Shown here piece by piece: positions 8,554 through 18,404 of a stretch of 51,493 nucleotides of DNA (its first letter is position 1; the number at the start of each line of letters is the position of its first letter). The stretch comes from Maribacter sp. (GTDB taxonomy: Bacteria > Bacteroidota > Bacteroidia > Flavobacteriales > Flavobacteriaceae). The position numbers were made by a program, and so were the translations under genes. Under the pieces are notes generated by a model. The model was not told where the DNA came from. It did no database searches and was given only the letters and a program-made list of their open reading frames with translations. The DNA is taken from the NCBI GenBank assembly GCA_020629415.1, contig JAHDDL010000008.1:59013-110505 (forward strand), written 5' to 3'.

Positions 8554-8577
8554 ATAACCACGCATAAGCGTGGTTAT
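8554..8577. terminator. Bidirectional hairpin between tadA and the cold-shock gene
   Basis: Perfect 10-bp inverted repeat ATAACCACGC / GCGTGGTTAT with loop ATAA, placed between two convergent genes. The flanks are AT-rich but the U-tract is short. Confidence 0.7.
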
Positions 8578-8596
8578 ATATTTCTATAAAAGAGAT

Positions 8597-8788
8597 TTAT
8601 AGTACTTGTATTTGACCGGCAACAGTACCTTTTCTTCCTTCTTCCTCTTCATAACTCACTTTGTCGCCCTCCCTAATTTCCGTGCCATGTAAAGCGGTGG
8701 CGTGAACAAAAATATCTTTTCCAGTTTCTTCGTTGGTTATAAACCCATAACCTTTAGATTCGTTGTAAAATTTGACGGTACCAATCAT
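8597..8788 (-). CDS. Cold-shock-domain protein (CspA family)
   Basis: 63 aa, a single cold-shock OB-fold. RNP1-like KGYGFI (residues ~13-18) and RNP2-like DIFVHATAL (~25-33) carry the nucleic-acid-binding aromatics; 'MIGTVKFYNESKGYGFITNEE' is the usual N-terminus. These proteins bind single-stranded RNA/DNA and act as RNA chaperones. Whether this copy is cold-induced cannot be read from the sequence. The ~75-bp AT-rich upstream stretch has no exact TAnnTTTG and could be a leader. It follows the 86-aa membrane protein on the same strand. Confidence 0.95.
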   Translation of the reverse strand: MIGTVKFYNESKGYGFITNEETGKDIFVHATALHGTEIREGDKVSYEEEEGRKGTVAGQIQVL

Positions 8789-8864
8789 TGTATTGAAATT
8801 TAAATATTAACATTCTAATTTAATATTTTTTCCTGTTGATTGGTAGAAAATAAAGGAATTAATT

Positions 8865-9125
8865 TTATGGAGTATCTTGATTATCAGTGTTTCTAGGCTT
8901 TTTTCCTTGCATTTTTCTCACATTCTCATCCGTAAGCATGTAATCATTGAACTTTTTGCCCCTGCTTTCCTTTATCAAGAAAAGTGGCATTGCCAATAAA
9001 AATAGACCCAATGTGCCGGAACCAATGTATTTATGTGACAAAGCTTCTTGACTCACATCTAACGTGAATCCGTAAATAATTAATCCTAAGGATATTAAAA
9101 CTATTATGCTAATAATATATTTCAT
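8865..9125 (-). CDS. Small hypothetical membrane protein
   Basis: 86 aa from the ATG at 9125 (MKYIISIIVLISL); the longer frame extending upstream runs into the ClC gene and is not credible. Two hydrophobic segments (residues ~4-20 and ~38-55) are separated by a short loop, followed by a polar, basic tail (KESRGKKFNDYMLTDENVRKMQG). No family is recognised. It lies 38 bp downstream of the ClC stop on the same strand, with a hairpin in between, so it may be co-transcribed with the channel gene. Confidence 0.65.
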   Translation of the reverse strand: MKYIISIIVLISLGLIIYGFTLDVSQEALSHKYIGSGTLGLFLLAMPLFLIKESRGKKFNDYMLTDENVRKMQGKKPRNTDNQDTP

Positions 9126-9141
9126 CTTTTGTTTCTTAGTT

Positions 9142-9164
9142 AACAGCCTTAGTATTAGGCTGTT
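9142..9164. terminator. Stem-loop directly after the ClC stop codon
   Basis: AACAGCCT / AGGCTGTT, 8-bp perfect stem with a 7-nt loop, abutting the ClC stop codon. No U-run follows on the minus strand, so mRNA 3'-end processing or partial termination is more likely than full termination. Confidence 0.4.
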
Positions 9165-10948
9165 TATTTGGTAAATTGTATTAATTCTCTTCGGTAAGCG
9201 GTCAGTAATTTTGATTTTGATACAAAGCCCATGTATTTTCCGTCCTTTACCACCGGTAGGTTCCATGCGCCGCTATCTTGAAATTTTTGCATTACTATTT
9301 GCATACTGTCCAGCCCGTAATAGATATGATCCGGTGCTTTGTGCGTAAAGGTTTCAACTTTTATGGTATTGTACAGTTTGGTGTCGAACATAAACTCCCT
9401 AATATCATCTAACAATATAATACCTAAAAATTTATGATGGGCATCAACTACAGGGAATATATTTCGGGTAGATTTTGCAACGGAATCATGTAACATTTCC
9501 CCTAAGGTCATCTCTGGGTGTACCGTTTTAAAATTGGTTTCTATCACGGTGTCTAGATCCATAAGGGTAAGTACGGCTTGATCTTTGTTATGGGTCAACA
9601 ATTCACCACTTTCTGCCAGTTCTCTGGTGTAAATGGTGTAATCTACCGTGTTTTTTGTAATAATGTATGAAATCGATGCGGTAATCATTAAAGGAACAAA
9701 CAAGGCGTAACCACCAGTTATTTCTGCAATAAGGAAAATAGCCGTTAAGGGTGCATGTTGTACACCTGCAATTAAGCCTGCCATGCCTATTAATGTAAAA
9801 TTACTTTCCGATACTGAAAATCCCAAGCCCGAATTATTGATCAGTTTAGCTACTACATTTCCTAATGCGCTACCCATGACCATGGTAGGAATGAAAATTC
9901 CACCAGCTCCACCGGCCGCTAACGTAGTGGTCATTGCTACAGCTTTAAAAATGGTGATGCCGAACAGTAATGCAATAACGATCCAAATATTATCAATGTA
10001 ATTGTCAAAAGGGGTTTTTCCCAAGGCATTTATATGGTCTCCTTTTAGCAAGTCGTTAATAAAGGAAAAACCTTCACCATATAACGGAGGTATGAAATAA
10101 AGCATAATTCCAATAGCCATACCGCCTACTAAAAGTCTGTACTTTGGACTCTTCAATGGTTTAAACAAGTTGATAATGCCAAAATACATTTTAGTAAAAT
10201 AGATAGATGCAACGGCGGTACCAATGCCTAAAACAATGTAGAATAGTGTGTCTTTTACTTGGAACGGTTCATTGATCGAGAAATTGAACAATACTTCATT
10301 GCCCATAAAGAAGTAGGAGGTAAGTACGCCACTTATGGATGCCAATAATAATGGTAGCATTGATATCATTGTAAGGTCTAGGCTAAATACTTCTACCGCA
10401 AAAATTATAGCCGCAATGGGCGATTGAAAAATGGATGATATTGCACCTGCCGATGCGCATGCAATTAATAAGGACCGTGTTTTTGAATTGATATGGAACA
10501 GTCTCCCTAAATTTGAACTTATTGCTGCCCCCGTTGCCACTGCAGGACCTAATAACCCCACCGAACCACCAAAACCAACAGTTAAAGGTGCAATGATCAA
10601 TTGAGTGTAAACTTGCTTTACGGCAATTCTGCCTTTGTTTTTAGATAATGAAAATAGTATTGAAGAAACAGCATGGTTAAGTTTCTCTTTATGAACGTAT
10701 TTTACATATAAATAGACAAAGGTTAAGCCTAGAATAGGCAGAATAAAATAGAGTTGATTGCTCGAAAATATAATTCCTTTCTCTAAGGATGCTTCAATAA
10801 AATAAGTAATGTTCTTAAGTGTTACCGATGCTAAACCGGCCAATAAGCCAACAACAACACTTAAAATGTAAATAAAGGTCTTTTGTGAGATGTTCTTATA
10901 TCTCCACTTATAAATACGCCTTAAGAAATTGTTCGTTTGTATGGGCAT
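9164..10948 (-). CDS. ClC-family chloride channel/antiporter with CBS pair, lacking the gating glutamate
   Basis: 594 aa: ClC membrane domain (~25-440) then a tandem CBS pair (~455-590) that normally senses nucleotides. The third selectivity motif is intact (GGIFIP, 349-354). The second, normally GxEGP with the fast-gate/proton-coupling Glu, reads G131-L-L-G-P135, so that Glu is Leu133. The first motif (GSGIP class) is also unrecognisable (NHAVSSIL, ~91-98). At the inner proton site the protein has E186-V187. By analogy with E148 mutants and ClC-K proteins, this predicts a proton-uncoupled, permanently open or differently gated conductance; this is inference. Upstream is the TPR lipoprotein gene (35-bp gap, same strand). 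The N-terminal start MPIQTNNFLRR is plausible. Confidence 0.88.
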   Translation of the reverse strand: MPIQTNNFLRRIYKWRYKNISQKTFIYILSVVVGLLAGLASVTLKNITYFIEASLEKGIIFSSNQLYFILPILGLTFVYLYVKYVHKEKLNHAVSSILFSLSKNKGRIAVKQVYTQLIIAPLTVGFGGSVGLLGPAVATGAAISSNLGRLFHINSKTRSLLIACASAGAISSIFQSPIAAIIFAVEVFSLDLTMISMLPLLLASISGVLTSYFFMGNEVLFNFSINEPFQVKDTLFYIVLGIGTAVASIYFTKMYFGIINLFKPLKSPKYRLLVGGMAIGIMLYFIPPLYGEGFSFINDLLKGDHINALGKTPFDNYIDNIWIVIALLFGITIFKAVAMTTTLAAGGAGGIFIPTMVMGSALGNVVAKLINNSGLGFSVSESNFTLIGMAGLIAGVQHAPLTAIFLIAEITGGYALFVPLMITASISYIITKNTVDYTIYTRELAESGELLTHNKDQAVLTLMDLDTVIETNFKTVHPEMTLGEMLHDSVAKSTRNIFPVVDAHHKFLGIILLDDIREFMFDTKLYNTIKVETFTHKAPDHIYYGLDSMQIVMQKFQDSGAWNLPVVKDGKYMGFVSKSKLLTAYRRELIQFTK

Positions 10949-10983
10949 TGTATAACCATATCATTAGTAGCCATCAAAGGTAT

Positions 10984-11811
10984 TTAATTACTTGCTATGA
11001 TTTTTGATTTAAGTTCTTCTAAATCCTCAAGGTAAATTTGACGAAGTGTTTCAACATATGCTCTATTGTTATAATAGCCGTTGTTAAAATCTACAATGGC
11101 ATCTTCGATCATATTTAAAGCCGCTTTTTTGTCGCCTTCGCTCCGTAATAGCTGCGCCTTGTAATATTTGGCATCTGCAGAGTTGGTGAAGTATTGAATG
11201 ACTTTGTCAAAATTCTCATTTGCTTTCTCTATGTTATCAGATTCGTAGTAGGCTATACCTCTATAAAGAAACGCTTCTAATTCTACCCAGTCTTCACCGG
11301 AATCTTCAGTTTCTCTGGTAATATGTTTATCCCAATATACAATAGAGTTCTCATAGTCTTTAGCGCCTAAGTAAGCAATACCACGCCAAAAATCTACACT
11401 ATGCCCTTGTGGATAATCTAAATACGGAGTTAACGAATCTGATGCATTAAAATCTGCAATAGCTTTTTCGTAATCTCTGTAGAACCATAAGTAGAGATAG
11501 CCTCGCCATGGAATTCGTTGTTCAGGATTTAATACTACCGCTTTGTTATATTGTGGAAGCCATTCATTGGGTAGACCTCGTTTTAAATCGGCTACAGAAA
11601 GTTCATAAACCCCAGGTTCAAAGGTTGGGTCTATTGAAACAGCTTCAGCAATACCATTTTGAAAAGCAACTGAGCCTTGCATATAGAAAGTAGCATCTTT
11701 AAACCTTTCTTCGGCTAGGGTTCTTAGTTCTTTTGCGTTGTCACTCTTTTCACAGGAAATAAATAACAAGAACGTAAAACTACTAAGGAATAATTTCGAC
11801 CACTTTTCCAT
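10984..11811 (-). CDS. TPR-repeat lipoprotein
   Basis: 275 aa. Lipoprotein signal with lipobox LFIS-C20. The body is built of tetratricopeptide-like helical pairs: 'NKAVVLNPEQRIPWRGYLYLWFYRDYEKAIADFNAS', 'GIAYLGAKDYENSIVYWDKHI', 'YRGIAYYESDNIEKANENFDKVIQYF', 'YYKAQLLRSEGDKKAALNMIEDAI'. It is likely a periplasm-facing scaffold; no catalytic motif. It starts 10 bp after the stop of the 169-aa membrane protein upstream, so the two probably form an operon and may act together. Specific function unknown. Confidence 0.8.
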   Translation of the reverse strand: MEKWSKLFLSSFTFLLFISCEKSDNAKELRTLAEERFKDATFYMQGSVAFQNGIAEAVSIDPTFEPGVYELSVADLKRGLPNEWLPQYNKAVVLNPEQRIPWRGYLYLWFYRDYEKAIADFNASDSLTPYLDYPQGHSVDFWRGIAYLGAKDYENSIVYWDKHITRETEDSGEDWVELEAFLYRGIAYYESDNIEKANENFDKVIQYFTNSADAKYYKAQLLRSEGDKKAALNMIEDAIVDFNNGYYNNRAYVETLRQIYLEDLEELKSKIIASN

Positions 11812-11821
11812 TTTCTATTCG

Positions 11822-12331
11822 CTATGAAACGTACATGTAATAATTACTAGAATCTTCTTGAAATTCAAGAGCATTCCAGTTTTGGGGCATTGCAGTAAAA
11901 TTTAAAAGAGAATCTACCATTTTTGTATTTAATTCTTTTTCCTCTAAATCTAAATTCATTTGAATGATTTCAAACCAACCTGGATTTCCTTCGCAATTCA
12001 CTAAAAAACGAAAATTTAAATACCCTGAATCATCAAAAGTATCTCCTAGGTAATATTTTACCAAGTTTTTTCTGAACTGACTTTTGGTATTTGCGTAAGC
12101 ATTTAAACCCGCTCCACTATACGTATGATAAATATTGCCATCATCACATAAAGAATAGACATCATTTAGTAATGCTTTCTCCTGATCAATATACCCTATA
12201 TAGTTTTTATAAGGTTTGTCGGTGGTATCATAAGCTTTTTCGAACTTGTAGTAAAAATACCCAGCAAAAACACTTAATATGAGCAGAATGCCCAATATAC
12301 TAAACAATAAAATTTTTATCCATTTTTTCAC
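11822..12331 (-). CDS. Hypothetical membrane-anchored protein
   Basis: 169 aa. One N-terminal transmembrane/uncleaved signal segment (residues ~5-28, IKILLFSILGILLILSVFAGYFYYKF), then an acidic extracytoplasmic domain with no recognised family. It includes 'TYSGAGLNAYANTKSQFRKNLVKYY' and 'FRFLVNCEGNPGWFEIIQMNLDLEEKE', reminiscent of short envelope proteins that include a TonB-C-like beta segment, but too weak to call. It is the first gene of a likely two-gene operon with the TPR lipoprotein (10-bp gap). Confidence 0.65.
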   Translation of the reverse strand: MKKWIKILLFSILGILLILSVFAGYFYYKFEKAYDTTDKPYKNYIGYIDQEKALLNDVYSLCDDGNIYHTYSGAGLNAYANTKSQFRKNLVKYYLGDTFDDSGYLNFRFLVNCEGNPGWFEIIQMNLDLEEKELNTKMVDSLLNFTAMPQNWNALEFQEDSSNYYMYVS

Positions 12332-12406
12332 AAAGTGAATTTAACAAAAAATACCTTACATGGATATTACTTCTTTTATTGTAAAAATTGAAGCCAGTGA
12401 AGAACA

Positions 12407-12434
12407 AAAAATCCTGCACTTGGGCAGGATTTTT
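12407..12434 (-). terminator. Rho-independent terminator of aspS
   Basis: 11-bp perfect stem AAAAATCCTGC / GCAGGATTTTT, 6-nt loop, with a T-rich run on the minus strand, beginning 26 bp after the aspS stop. Confidence 0.85.
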
Positions 12435-12459
12435 AATTATGTAGGGAAATCAAGAACGG

Positions 12460-14214
12460 TTATTCTTGTATATTTAACTTTAAGTTCAATTCTTTTAATT
12501 GTTCGTCGTCAATTGCTGCAGGGGCATCGATCATGACATCTCTACCACTATTGTTTTTAGGGAATGCAATGAAATCACGTATGGTCTCTTGTCCGCCCAA
12601 AATAGCTACAAGTCTATCTAAACCAAATGCCAATCCGCCATGTGGTGGTGCACCGTATTGGAAAGCATCCATTAAGAATCCAAATTGTGCTTTTGCCTCC
12701 TCGGGAGTAAAACCTAAGTGTTTGAACATGGTTGCCTGTGTTTCTTTATCATGAATACGAATAGATCCGCCGCCTATTTCATTACCGTTCAATACTAAAT
12801 CATATGCATTGGCACGTACTGCACCTGGATCAGTATCCAATAATTCTAATTGACCTGGTTTTGGCGATGTAAATGGGTGGTGCATGGCGTGGTAGTGACC
12901 CGTTTCTTCATCAAGTTCCAATAATGGGAAATCAACTACCCATAATGGAGCAAACTCATTCGGCTTTCTCAACCCTAATCTGGTGGCCATTTCCATACGT
13001 AGCGCACTTAACTGTGTTCTTGTTTTATTGGCGTCGCCGGAAAGAACGCAAATAAGGTCGCCTGGTTTAGCACCGGTTTCCTCAGCCCATTTTGCTAAAT
13101 CTTCTTGGTCGTAAAATTTATCTACGGTAGATTTAAAGCTTCCGTCTTCATTACACTTTACGTACACCATTCCATTAGCACCCACTTGTGGGCGTTTTAC
13201 CCAATTTACCAAGGAATCTAATTCTTTTCTAGTGTAAGTTGCTGCACCAGGTACCGCAATACCTACAACTAATTCAGCGGAATTGAATACACCAAATTCT
13301 TTATGTTGTGCTACAGCATTTAATTCCCCGAACTCCATCCCAAAGCGAATATCTGGCTTGTCGTTCCCATATTTAGACATGGCTTCGTCATAGGTCATTC
13401 TTGGGAATGAGTCTATTTCAACACCATTAACTTCTTTTAAAAGGTATTTGGTCAAGTTTTCAAATACATTTAAAATATCTTCTTGCTCTACAAAAGCCAT
13501 TTCGCAATCTATCTGTGTAAACTCTGGCTGCCTGTCCGCACGTAAATCTTCATCCCTAAAACACTTTACAATTTGAAAATATTTGTCTAAACCACCAACC
13601 ATTAGCAATTGCTTGAAGGTTTGTGGCGACTGTGGCAATGCATAGAACTGCCCTTCGTTCATACGGCTAGGTACAACGAAATCACGAGCACCCTCTGGAG
13701 TAGATTTTATTAAATACGGAGTCTCCACTTCTATAAAGCCTTCGCCAGATAAAAACTTACGGACTTCCATAGTTACCTTACTTCTAAAAATAAGGTTGTT
13801 TTGTACCGGTTTTCTACGGATGTCCAAATACCTGTACTTCATTCGCAGGTCTTCACCACCATCGGTTTCATTCTCAATAGTGAACGGCGGAGTCTTAGAT
13901 TCGTTCAAAATGGTTAATTCAGAAACTAAAACTTCTATATTACCTGTTGGAATGTTGGCATTTTTTGATGCTCTTTCAATAACCTCACCTTTTATTTGAA
14001 TAACAAACTCTCTACCTAAGTTTCTTGCTTGCTCCAATAATTCTTTAGAAGTACGATCTTCATCAAGCACTAATTGTGTTATACCATAGCGATCACGTAT
14101 ATCTACCCAAACAACAAAACCTTTATCTCTTGTTTTGGAAACCCACCCAGAAAGGGTAACTGTTGTACCAATATGTGATTCTCTTAATTCCCCGCAGGAA
14201 TGGCTTCTATACAT
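12460..14214 (-). CDS. aspS: Aspartyl-tRNA synthetase
   Basis: 584 aa, the long bacterial class IIb AspRS. N-terminal OB anticodon-binding domain (1-~105), class II catalytic core with motif 2 ([23 protein letters not shown]) and motif 3 ([16 protein letters not shown]), and the bacterial GAD insertion domain (~290-420). It charges tRNA-Asp with aspartate in the cytosol. A good -7 element (TAAATTTG, minus, 14244-14237) and a strong terminator after the stop make it a monocistronic unit. Confidence 0.97.
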   Translation of the reverse strand: MYRSHSCGELRESHIGTTVTLSGWVSKTRDKGFVVWVDIRDRYGITQLVLDEDRTSKELLEQARNLGREFVIQIKGEVIERASKNANIPTGNIEVLVSELTILNESKTPPFTIENETDGGEDLRMKYRYLDIRRKPVQNNLIFRSKVTMEVRKFLSGEGFIEVETPYLIKSTPEGARDFVVPSRMNEGQFYALPQSPQTFKQLLMVGGLDKYFQIVKCFRDEDLRADRQPEFTQIDCEMAFVEQEDILNVFENLTKYLLKEVNGVEIDSFPRMTYDEAMSKYGNDKPDIRFGMEFGELNAVAQHKEFGVFNSAELVVGIAVPGAATYTRKELDSLVNWVKRPQVGANGMVYVKCNEDGSFKSTVDKFYDQEDLAKWAEETGAKPGDLICVLSGDANKTRTQLSALRMEMATRLGLRKPNEFAPLWVVDFPLLELDEETGHYHAMHHPFTSPKPGQLELLDTDPGAVRANAYDLVLNGNEIGGGSIRIHDKETQATMFKHLGFTPEEAKAQFGFLMDAFQYGAPPHGGLAFGLDRLVAILGGQETIRDFIAFPKNNSGRDVMIDAPAAIDDEQLKELNLKLNIQE

Positions 14215-14236
14215 AATACTTGCTTTAATGAAAGGG

Positions 14237-14244
14237 CAAATTTA
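14237..14244 (-). promoter_or_regulatory. aspS: aspS promoter -7 element
   Basis: Exact TAnnTTTG match (TAAATTTG) 23 bp upstream of the aspS ATG. Confidence 0.5.
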
Positions 14245-14397
14245 AGAAGTCTATTTCATAGTAGGTCTATATTAAATGCAGGTTTTACTCGATGACCGGT
14301 TTTATGAAACAACCTTTGTAAATAAGGTTAATGTACTGATAAATAGTTTCTTATGTTTACAATGTTAATTTAATGTTATGTAAAAGTTACCTAAACA

Positions 14398-14427
14398 TTG
14401 ATTAATTGCAAAATAATTGTATCTTTA
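14398..14427 (+). promoter_or_regulatory. Promoter of the MORN-like secreted protein
   Basis: TTG at 14398-14400, 19-bp spacer, TATCTTTA at 14420-14427 (7 of 8 to TAnnTTTG). This places transcription start after ~14432 and supports the ATG at 14474. Confidence 0.55.
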
Positions 14428-14473
14428 TACCGTTATCATACAAGAAATCAGTAATCAAAAAAAATATATAATT

Positions 14474-14821
14474 ATGAAAAAGCTACTAATTATTGCCGTA
14501 ATGGCATTGTCTTTTGGAGCATATGCTCAAATTGATCCAGTTTTTGAAAAAGATGGAGATAAAGTAAAAGCTACTTATTTTCATGCTAATGGAGAGAAAT
14601 CTCAAGAGGGGTTCTTTTTAAATGAGAAATTGGAAGGTGAATGGAAAATGTTCAATGAAAAAGGAGAAAAAATTGCCATGGGTAATTATGAAAACGGTGT
14701 AAGAACCGGTACATGGTTATTCTGGGAAGGTGATGTGAAAAGTGAAGTAAGTTTTGATAACAACAGAATTGCAAGTGTGTCTAAAGCTGGCAAAAAAGAT
14801 CCTGTTGTTAGTAATAAATAA
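14474..14821 (+). CDS. Secreted MORN/YwqK-like repeat protein
   Basis: 115 aa from the ATG at 14474 (MKKLLIIAVMALSFGAYA, a signal peptide cleaved near AYAQ). The mature protein contains MORN-like repeats of the YwqK 'toxin-antitoxin system' type: 'YFHANGEKSQEGFFLNEKLEGEWKMFNEKGEK', 'MGNYENGVRTGTWLFWEG'. These beta-hairpin repeats are common in Bacteroidota envelope proteins; the YwqK label does not establish an antitoxin role. The frame extends upstream to a non-ATG codon inside the promoter, so that start is rejected. A strong terminator follows 16 bp after the stop. Confidence 0.85.
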   Translation: MKKLLIIAVMALSFGAYAQIDPVFEKDGDKVKATYFHANGEKSQEGFFLNEKLEGEWKMFNEKGEKIAMGNYENGVRTGTWLFWEGDVKSEVSFDNNRIASVSKAGKKDPVVSNK

Positions 14822-14837
14822 GTTAACTAACTCAAAT

Positions 14838-14871
14838 AAAAAGCCCGTATCAATTGTGATACGGGCTTTTT
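14838..14871. terminator. Strong bidirectional terminator
   Basis: 15-bp perfect inverted repeat AAAAAGCCCGTATCA / TGATACGGGCTTTTT with loop ATTG, and T-runs on both strands, between the convergent MORN-like gene and the RND operon. Confidence 0.95.
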
Positions 14872-14894
14872 TTATGCAATTAACTTAAACTGAA

Positions 14895-17800
14895 TTATGC
14901 TACATTTTCAAGTTGTTCGTTCGAGTCTTTGCTCTTGTTTCCAAAACTACTAAACTTGACCTTAATACGATATACTATGTTGAATAGTACCGGTACAATG
15001 ATTAATGTTAAGAAAGTAGCCACCAGTAAACCAAAGATTACCGTCCATGCCAATGGACCCCAGAATATGACGTTGTCACCACCTATATAAATATGTGGGT
15101 TAAATTCTGAGAACAATGCAAAGAAATCAATGTTAAGGCCTATTGCCAACGGAATCAATCCTAAAACTGTTGTTATTGCCGTAAGTATTACCGGTCTTAA
15201 CCTTGCCTTACCACCAACTATCATTGAATCTGTTGCATCTTCCATGGTTAACAAATCACTGTCTTCAATACCAAGGCGTACCTTTTTACGATCTATTAGA
15301 ATTTGGGTATAATCCAGCAGTACCACTCCGTTATTTACCACAATACCGGCTAATGAAATAATACCCATCATGGTCATCATAATTACGAAAGACCATCCGG
15401 TGATCATCAATCCTCCAAATACACCTATAAAACTTAGGAAAATGGCAATCATAATGATCAATGGTTTAGATATGCCACCAAATTGGAAAATTAGAATAAG
15501 CATAATCAATCCTAATCCTGAGAAAAAAGCACCAACTAAGAAAGCTTGTTGCTTTGCTTGTTCCTCTAACTGACCGGTGTAGTCAATTTTAACGGTAGCG
15601 GGTGTTCCTTCAAAACTGCCCATTTCATTTTGTATCTCGGCAACAATGGCACCTGCATCGGTAAAGCCAGGTTTTAAACCAGAGTAGATAGTTACAACTC
15701 GTTTACCGTCACGGTGTTTTATGGCACTGTAACCAGATGTATTCTTCTCTTTGGCTACAGCAGAAATCGGAATTTCCTTAATCTGCCCATTAGAAGGGTC
15801 TCTAAAAATGATATTCTGATTGAATAGCGCACTTTTATTGTATCTCAAATCTTCATTGAACCTGATGTTGATATCATAATCCTCACCATCTTCTTTGTAA
15901 ACACCAGCTTTTTCACCAAAAATAGAACGTCTTAATTGGTTACCTACTTGCCCAACGGCAACACCTAATTCACCCGCTTTTTCGCGATCTACAATAACTT
16001 GCATAGCAGGTTTGCCTTTGTTTACATCAATCTTCAACTCTTCAATACCTGCAATATTTTTGGTGTTGATGAAGTTTTTAATATCCTCTGCAGTATTGAT
16101 CAGCTCGTCATAATCATTACCTTCAAGTTCAATATTTATAGGAAAACCGGCTGGCGGACCATTGGCATCTTTCTCTACGGAAATAGCAACACCTGGATAA
16201 ATTCCCTGTAATGCAGCTTGTACACGACCACGAATATCCTCTGTATTTAAACCGTTACGATACTTATATTCACTGAAGTTTACCGTAACCTTACCTTTAT
16301 GTGGCATTTCTGCAGAGGAACCACCATCTGTAAGTGGATTACCTGCACCTTCACCTACCACGGACACAGCGGATGACATCATAAAGTTTTCACCCTTTTC
16401 ATTTTTATACTTATCATCGTTCATGATAGCATATACCTGATTTTCTACCTCTTTGGTGATTTCATTGGTCTTCTCAATAGATGTTCCTTCAGGATATTCT
16501 ACATATACGTAGATTTCGTTCGGTTTGTTATCTGGGAAGAATTCAATTTTTGTACGACCGCTACCTACGGACATACCAAATAACATGAAAACTCCGATCA
16601 ACATTAAAAAGGTAATGCCAAAATACCAGTAAACGTTGCCACCTTTTAGGGCATGCTTCAAACGACGTTCATACCAATTTTCAAAACGGGACATGGTTCT
16701 CTTTTGAAACCTAATAGCTGCTCCTTTTATTAGATATTTATAGGCCCAGAACATAATAGCGGTAAGAATCAATACAGTACCTAAACCGCGCATAGCACCG
16801 CCAAAAATCAATATTAAAATACCTAAACCACCCATGATCACGCTCATTCTGATCAGTTGCTTTAAAGTAAGCTCCTTTTCGTCCGTACTCATGAATTTAG
16901 ATACCAACATTGAATTCATAAAGATTGCCACGAACAATGAAGAACCCAATACAACAGATAGTGTAATAGGGAAGTAAATCATAAACTGTCCAAAAATACC
17001 AGGCCACAAACCTAATGGAACAAATGCCGCAACTGTTGTTGCCGTAGAAATAATTATAGGGTAGGCTATTTCACCAATACCTTTTTTAGCTGCCTCGATT
17101 CTAGACATGCCTTCATCCATTAATCTATATACGTTTTCTACCACTACTATACCGTTATCAACCAACATACCTAGACCCATGATCATTCCAAAAAGAATCA
17201 TAGTGTTTAGGGTATAACCTAACCATGATAATATTACAAATGACATGAACATTGACATGGGGATAGCAAAACCGACGAACAAGGCATTTCTAAAGCCTAG
17301 GAAAAACATTAAAACGCTTACAACGAGTATGATACCAAAGATGATATTGTTTACCAAATCATCAACCTGATTCAATGTACGTGTAGAAGAATCATTGGCA
17401 ATAGAGATGTTTAAATCTGGTGGAAAGTAATCTTCTTTTTCCTTTTTTACCAAGGCTTTTATCTTATCTGCCGCTGATATTGAATTTCTACCTGCTCTCT
17501 TTTTAACATCTAGCATTACTACGTTCTCGCCAAATTCGCGGGCATAGGTAGTTTTATCTTTAGACTGAAAGTTTACGGTGGCAATATCTTTTAAGTATAC
17601 TGCACCGTTCTCAGATTTGACCACAAAATTGTTCAATTCTTTAGGGTGTTCAACTTCACCTAAAATACGAATGGTACGTCTTTGCCCAACTGTTTTTAGA
17701 TTGCCGGCAGACATGGTCATGTTACCATTGCTTATAGCGCTAATAACGTCTTGAAAGCTGATTTTTGCCGCCATCATTTTGTAGATGTCCACACCAACTT

Positions 17801-18398
17801 CAACTTCCAGATCTTGGGCCCCACGAATGTCCGCTTGCTTAATTTCAGGTAAGTCTTCTACCTCATCTTGTAGGTATTCCGCAAATTCCTTTAATTTCTC
17901 TATAGGATAATCCCCTGTAAAGTTGATATTCATAATCGGTACTTCTTCAGAGAAGTTAAGGTCGAAAACATTAGGTTCTACCTTGGCACCGTTGAATGTT
18001 GGCCAGTCTTCACTAGCTTTTTCACTATCAACTTCATCCTTCACCTTTTGTTTGGCTTGTTCAACCGTAATATCTTCATCGAATTCTATGGTTAGAATAG
18101 CGTAATCTTCCTGTGATGTTGAAGTAATTTCAACAACGTTACTAATATTCTTAAGCCTGTCTTCTAACGGATCGGTAATCAATTTTTCAATATCCTCGGC
18201 AGTGTTACCGGGGTAAGGTGTGCTAACATATATCTTGGTTTCTATAATTTCGGGAAAATCCTCTCTCGGCATGGCCATATAGGCGCTAAAACCCAACCAT
18301 AGAAAAATGGCTATCATGACATAAATAACCGAAGGGTTATCAATGGCCCAAGACGATAGACCGAATTCCTTGTCGGCGTTCTTTTGTACTTTGCTCAT
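14895..18398 (-). CDS. RND-family efflux permease (inner-membrane subunit)
   Basis: 1167 aa, AcrB/HAE1-like: two repeats of one TM plus a large periplasmic porter domain plus five or six TMs. The TM4 proton-relay region reads GMLVDNGIVVVENVYR (~413) and the TM10 counterpart GIVVNNGVVLLDYTQ (~1019). About 120 residues longer than E. coli AcrB, mainly from an extra hydrophobic cytoplasm-side insertion near residues 500-570 (IRMSVIMGGLGILILIFGG... IMFWAYKYLIKG), which I recall from flavobacterial members. Substrates are unknown; drugs, bile-like compounds or lipids are all possible. It is last in the tetR-tolC-mfp-RND operon, 6 bp after the adaptor gene. Confidence 0.93.
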   Translation of the reverse strand: MSKVQKNADKEFGLSSWAIDNPSVIYVMIAIFLWLGFSAYMAMPREDFPEIIETKIYVSTPYPGNTAEDIEKLITDPLEDRLKNISNVVEITSTSQEDYAILTIEFDEDITVEQAKQKVKDEVDSEKASEDWPTFNGAKVEPNVFDLNFSEEVPIMNINFTGDYPIEKLKEFAEYLQDEVEDLPEIKQADIRGAQDLEVEVGVDIYKMMAAKISFQDVISAISNGNMTMSAGNLKTVGQRRTIRILGEVEHPKELNNFVVKSENGAVYLKDIATVNFQSKDKTTYAREFGENVVMLDVKKRAGRNSISAADKIKALVKKEKEDYFPPDLNISIANDSSTRTLNQVDDLVNNIIFGIILVVSVLMFFLGFRNALFVGFAIPMSMFMSFVILSWLGYTLNTMILFGMIMGLGMLVDNGIVVVENVYRLMDEGMSRIEAAKKGIGEIAYPIIISTATTVAAFVPLGLWPGIFGQFMIYFPITLSVVLGSSLFVAIFMNSMLVSKFMSTDEKELTLKQLIRMSVIMGGLGILILIFGGAMRGLGTVLILTAIMFWAYKYLIKGAAIRFQKRTMSRFENWYERRLKHALKGGNVYWYFGITFLMLIGVFMLFGMSVGSGRTKIEFFPDNKPNEIYVYVEYPEGTSIEKTNEITKEVENQVYAIMNDDKYKNEKGENFMMSSAVSVVGEGAGNPLTDGGSSAEMPHKGKVTVNFSEYKYRNGLNTEDIRGRVQAALQGIYPGVAISVEKDANGPPAGFPINIELEGNDYDELINTAEDIKNFINTKNIAGIEELKIDVNKGKPAMQVIVDREKAGELGVAVGQVGNQLRRSIFGEKAGVYKEDGEDYDINIRFNEDLRYNKSALFNQNIIFRDPSNGQIKEIPISAVAKEKNTSGYSAIKHRDGKRVVTIYSGLKPGFTDAGAIVAEIQNEMGSFEGTPATVKIDYTGQLEEQAKQQAFLVGAFFSGLGLIMLILIFQFGGISKPLIIMIAIFLSFIGVFGGLMITGWSFVIMMTMMGIISLAGIVVNNGVVLLDYTQILIDRKKVRLGIEDSDLLTMEDATDSMIVGGKARLRPVILTAITTVLGLIPLAIGLNIDFFALFSEFNPHIYIGGDNVIFWGPLAWTVIFGLLVATFLTLIIVPVLFNIVYRIKVKFSSFGNKSKDSNEQLENVA

Positions 18399-18404
18399 CG
18401 ATAT

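Noticed and set aside
14417..14473. 19-codon N-terminal extension of the MORN-like protein
   Set aside because: It overlaps the promoter and would bury the signal peptide; the ATG at 14474 is preferred.
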